Shown piece by piece: positions 61,004-64,000 of a DNA stretch of 64,000 bases. The stretch's first letter is position 1; every line of letters begins with the position of its first letter. Source of the DNA: Notospermus geniculatus (taxonomy: Eukaryota; Nemertea; Pilidiophora; Heteronemertea; Lineidae); NCBI GenBank assembly GCA_002633025.1, contig NMRB01000005.1, positions 1,215,502 to 1,279,501 on the forward strand, in the 5' to 3' direction. Under the pieces are notes generated by a model that saw only the letters and a list, made by a program, of their open reading frames with translations, had not been told where the DNA came from and made no database searches. A program made the translations under genes and the position numbers.

Positions 61004-63962
61004 TCATGACATCATCGTAACATAAACCTTTGGCATTCTAACAGTCGTCTCATGAACCACCTCACCTGTCTCAGTCACCGGGGTCACATCATATAACTTC
61101 ACAGGAACTGGTGGTCGCTCATCATCAAGACTATCCCTCGAAGACCAGGACGTAGCACCATTCGCAGGTTGAGAAGAAGACGAGGACTTATAGGAGACCA
61201 CCTGTGGGGAAGAGCCAGGATTATTTACAGGATGGAAGGTCTGAGAATCGGACGGGGAACGGTAGAATGTTGAGTCAGGAGTGGATGTATTTCTGCGTTG
61301 GTTTTTTGGCGAGGCAAGAAAAGGAGCGGATAATTTCCTACGAGAAGTTTTGGGAGACCCCTCAGTGGATGAAATCATGCCCCCCAATAGTCCATTGAGC
61401 AGAGATGATGAAATGGATCTGAAGAAGTGGGTGCCACGGGGAGCATCTGTTTGGTTTCTCACAGGGAGACTAGGAGGAATGGACTCGGATGTACTTCTAC
61501 CAGGAGATTTCAGAGCAGTTTGTGAATCAGCCTTTGGAGGAAGGTCACAGGAACTACTTTCATTTTCGAACGCAATATACTCATAATCATCATCGTCCAC
61601 AATAACAGTTGTTGATGAAGATGTGTCTGGAATTATGGGGATGGTAGCAGATACATTGGACTGTGATAGGGTACAGTGTGGTTTATTATTGGAAACTGGA
61701 TCTATACTAGAGGTTGTAAAAGGCACAGGTTTACTAAGAGGAGGATCTTGACTTGTACCAAAGCTGCTGGGGAGATTTATTGATTCCAAGGGAGGAACAC
61801 CACTACCGATACGTAGCTGAGAAGTTAAGCCATGGTTAGGATGGTCACTGTTTGCTGTGACTTTTGTTTTAACCTCCTGAAATAGGAACAGGGAGTCAAC
61901 AGGTGATGAAAACACTTTCAGGCGTGTCACACTTTAGTCACATGACCTCAGACAATGGCGCCGATCTCCGGTTGCTTTGTCATCCGACATCGACCAACAA
62001 TGATCGCTGACAGATGGCAAAGTAACATCTCTCAATCGAAGTGTAAAGCGGCCTAATTTCACAACCTGAGAAGCAAGCCTAACTACAGGTTAATAAGAGA
62101 AAATCTACATCATATGTCTATCACTAGAAATTTTTCAACCACTTACCGAACTGCTCTGGTCCTGTTTGAAAGACAATTACTGAGTTTAATTGTTTTAATG
62201 AATCACAACACGATTTTGGGTACTCCCATCTCCAACGCAGAGGTCAGATGGTTTCACCAAGTGGAGCAAACCAAATAGTACACGGAACGCCATACCTCTG
62301 GACTAGCGAGATTGGGTAACCTCCTGACCAAAACTGAAGTCTTGGTAAAGCTGCACTTGTCAGGTACTCAATGAGCAGCTCATTCATCCTTTCAGACTAA
62401 TCAAGATGACAAAAGCGACCATCTTGAACCACCAAGGGTTCCTATCGCTTTGCCTTCGGACAACTCTGGAGCATAGTCCGAAGGCGAAGTGATCGTAGGC
62501 CTTAAAATTTCAAGATGAAAAGTGACATATAACAAAGATTGATAGTTGGTCCTTATGCGGACACTGTGTCCCTGTAGGGTGTGTATCTGGAATCCGCTGC
62601 AACAGTACTCACCGAATAGAGGCTATCTAGATCTGGGTTGTCCTGTTTATCTGTTGTCTCATCAGCTCCTAAAGAAAACAGAAATAATGAAATGATTGCT
62701 ACCTGTTGAACAAACAGTAAAGAAAGCTTGTCTTTCTTTTGTATTTGTAGGCTATTTGTATTTCAGTCAGGGCCAAAGCCACAGCATTATTGGCCCTGGT
62801 AGGTACGGAGGAGGCCATCTCAAGCTACTCATGTTCCTCACTTGGATGGGGTCTTTTACTTGCCCTTGCAAAGAAACAAGGTACATGCCACCACGGCTTA
62901 CTGTCCCATGCAACGGACGTGAAGAGCCGGGAATGAAATCCCATATGGCCCAGGCTGGATTCGAACCCGGGACCTGCCGCTTGCTGAGCGGACGTGATAA
63001 CCACTCAGCTCTCTGGGCTCCTTGTCTTTCTTTCAAAACAAGCTTGAAACACCACCACCATTGCGTAATTCAAGAGTGACTTGGTGTGGACGTGCATGAA
63101 AGAGTGTTTTGTCCTGAACCAGAAAAATAATACAGCGGAACCTGCCTTAGCAGACACCTCTGCCTGGAGGACACCTCTTATATATGTGACCCGCTCTGGC
63201 GAAAAGAGTCGCATGTTGCTCAGAACGTGAGCCTTAGAAACGAAATGAGGTGACACCAGGAGAGAATGGAAGAAATAGATTCTTTCAGATTTCATAATAG
63301 GCAGACAACACATTTGGTCTCAACCTGCCAAGGTAAAAGAGTGACATGCGTCTGGTTTTGCCAGAGCGGGTCACATATGTAGGCCTAAGGGGAGAAGATG
63401 GGAGTGGATGAAGCAGCTGTGTAAGAAGAATCAGGAATGCGAGGATGAGCATGGTGGCGTAATGGCGGGAGAGTCTGGTTCATGACCGGGAGGCTTGGAG
63501 TTTTGGGACTTTTGGCTGAGCGTTGCCACTCTGTCCACTCAACCGGTGATTACCAGGCAACCGGGTGATTTTATTGAGGTTATTGGTTAACCACTTCACT
63601 TTGGGAGACTGGATTTCCACTCCATGATGATATTATGTGACCACAGTGCCACATACTTTAAATGCACTGACATCGCATACCGTACTTTTAAACGTGACGT
63701 CATAACGGCACAAATTTCCATAGTGAAGTGGTTAATACAGGAGTAGATGGCTTCATCATACGCAAATCCTCCAAAAGCATGGCATGCAGCAAAGAATGTG
63801 TCAACATGCTGCTCACCAACAGAACTAGGCACTTCTGTTTTTCCACCCAATATTTCATAGGGGTTCTCATCATCCAACCAATCAGGAAGAAGCTTGGTTC
63901 GTCTGATTACGGAACCCTGTGTACTTTGGTCTTTATGTGCGATAAGGGAGTGGATGAAGCAG
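61004..63962 (-). CDS. Unrecognised gene, 3' part (5' end outside window)
   Basis: Four exons with canonical borders and matching phases were read: 63962-63817, 62668-62613, a 15-nt micro-exon 62161-62147 (DQSSS) and 61876-61004, stop TGA at 61004-61006. They give about 362 residues. The first block, CFIHSLIAHKDQ... and RRTKLLPDWLDDENPYEIL, looks like the end of a folded domain. The rest is Ser/Pro-rich and probably disordered, with an acidic patch (DDDDYEYIAFENE), basic Ser-rich stretches, a proline motif (ERPPVPVKLYDVTP) and the C-terminus RMPKVYVTMMS. I do not recognise the family. The exon at 63962 starts in mid-codon, so more exons lie beyond 64000. Confidence 0.62.
62147..62161 (-). other. 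15-nt micro-exon
   Basis: tttcaaacag|GACCAGAGCAGTTCG|gtaagt encodes DQSSS in phase 0, between two phase-0 neighbours. Skipping it would not change the frame, so it could be regulated. Confidence 0.55.
62740..63020 (-). mobile_element. tRNA-derived SINE, copy 2
   Basis: Read on the minus strand it begins with a tRNA-like head (ggagcccagagagctgagtg, B box near GGTTCGAATCC). It has a body shared with the copy at 18367-18648 and ends in an A-rich tail (ctgaaatacaaatagcc...aaataca). A perfect 13-bp duplication, cttgtctttcttt, flanks it (62727-62739 and 63021-63033), which is a complete retroposition signature. Confidence 0.88.
63181..63380. mobile_element. MITE, GTGACCCGCTCTGGC family copy
   Basis: tatatgtgacccgctctggc and gccagagcgggtcacatatg pair; it is a relative of 15358-15556. 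It lies in an intron of the unrecognised gene. Confidence 0.75.
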
Positions 63963-64000
63963 CTGTGTAAGAAGAATCAGGAATGCGAGGATGAGCATGG
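63400..64000. repeat. 55-bp exact direct repeat copying an exon's splice acceptor
   Basis: Positions 63400-63454 and 63946-64000 are identical; the second copy runs to the window edge and may continue. On the minus strand the repeat contains a pyrimidine-rich tract, the acceptor ttcttacacag and the first 17 nt of the exon at 63962-63817. The left copy therefore lies downstream in the following intron. Confidence 0.8.
63587..63735. mobile_element. Short fold-back element with TTAACCACTTCACT ends
   Basis: ttaaccacttcact at the left and agtgaagtggttaa at the right enclose about 120 bp. It lies between the duplicated acceptor and the exon at 63817. Confidence 0.75.

Noticed and set aside
61204-61586. 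Plus-strand open frames opposite the last exon of the unrecognised gene
   Set aside because: They are shadows of the minus-strand coding exon, without splice signals.
62940-63020. Intact tRNA gene on the minus strand
   Set aside because: The A and B box-like blocks are present but the sequence continues into a SINE body and is flanked by a retroposition TSD; it is a SINE head.

Overview
This is a eukaryotic (metazoan) genomic window. Genes are split into many short exons with canonical GT/AG borders, and introns and spacers are packed with short fold-back elements, tRNA-derived SINEs and minisatellites. The mix (ACATGT runs, AGGCCTA-rich words, TA-flanked fold-backs, an EEA1/INTS13/dystroglycan gene set) suggests a marine invertebrate such as a brachiopod, mollusc, echinoderm, hemichordate or lancelet; the sequence alone does not settle which.

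Layout. (1) 2227-12537, + strand: an 18-exon type II membrane protein of the neprilysin/M13 family (about 723 aa) in which all the catalytic zinc-site motifs have been replaced, so it is a predicted pseudo-peptidase. (2) 36015-15642, - strand: a 28-exon EEA1 gene (about 1437 aa), with N-terminal C2H2 fingers, a long coiled coil and a C-terminal FYVE finger. It has two C2H2 exons in tandem, and exon 7 carries one apparent extra base. (3) 37071-48203, + strand: a dystroglycan gene (3 coding exons, about 2098 aa) with a very large Ser/Thr-rich mucin segment of about 1420 residues. It is divergent from EEA1 and probably shares its promoter region. (4) 56735-50872, - strand: a 17-exon INTS13/Asunder gene (about 702 aa). 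(5) 63962-61004, - strand: the 3' part of an unrecognised gene whose 5' end is outside the window, followed by a chain of small exons (60933-60135) that could encode a 67-aa protein or an alternative 3' end.

The genes do not form a pathway. EEA1 is a Rab5/PI3P endosome tether, dystroglycan an extracellular-matrix receptor, INTS13 an Integrator subunit and the M13 protein a cell-surface ectodomain. Neighbours are arranged convergently (M13/EEA1, dystroglycan/INTS13) or divergently (EEA1/dystroglycan).

The mobile fraction includes a 934-bp terminal-inverted-repeat element with a 9-bp target-site duplication (TSD), a 604-bp palindrome with 218-bp arms and an 8-bp TSD, two tRNA-derived SINE copies with about 13-bp TSDs, and more than twenty fold-back (MITE-like) elements, several of which recur as families within the window. 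I found no CRISPR array, rRNA or intact tRNA gene. All exon borders come from reading splice sites, phases and remembered family alignments; none was checked against transcripts.
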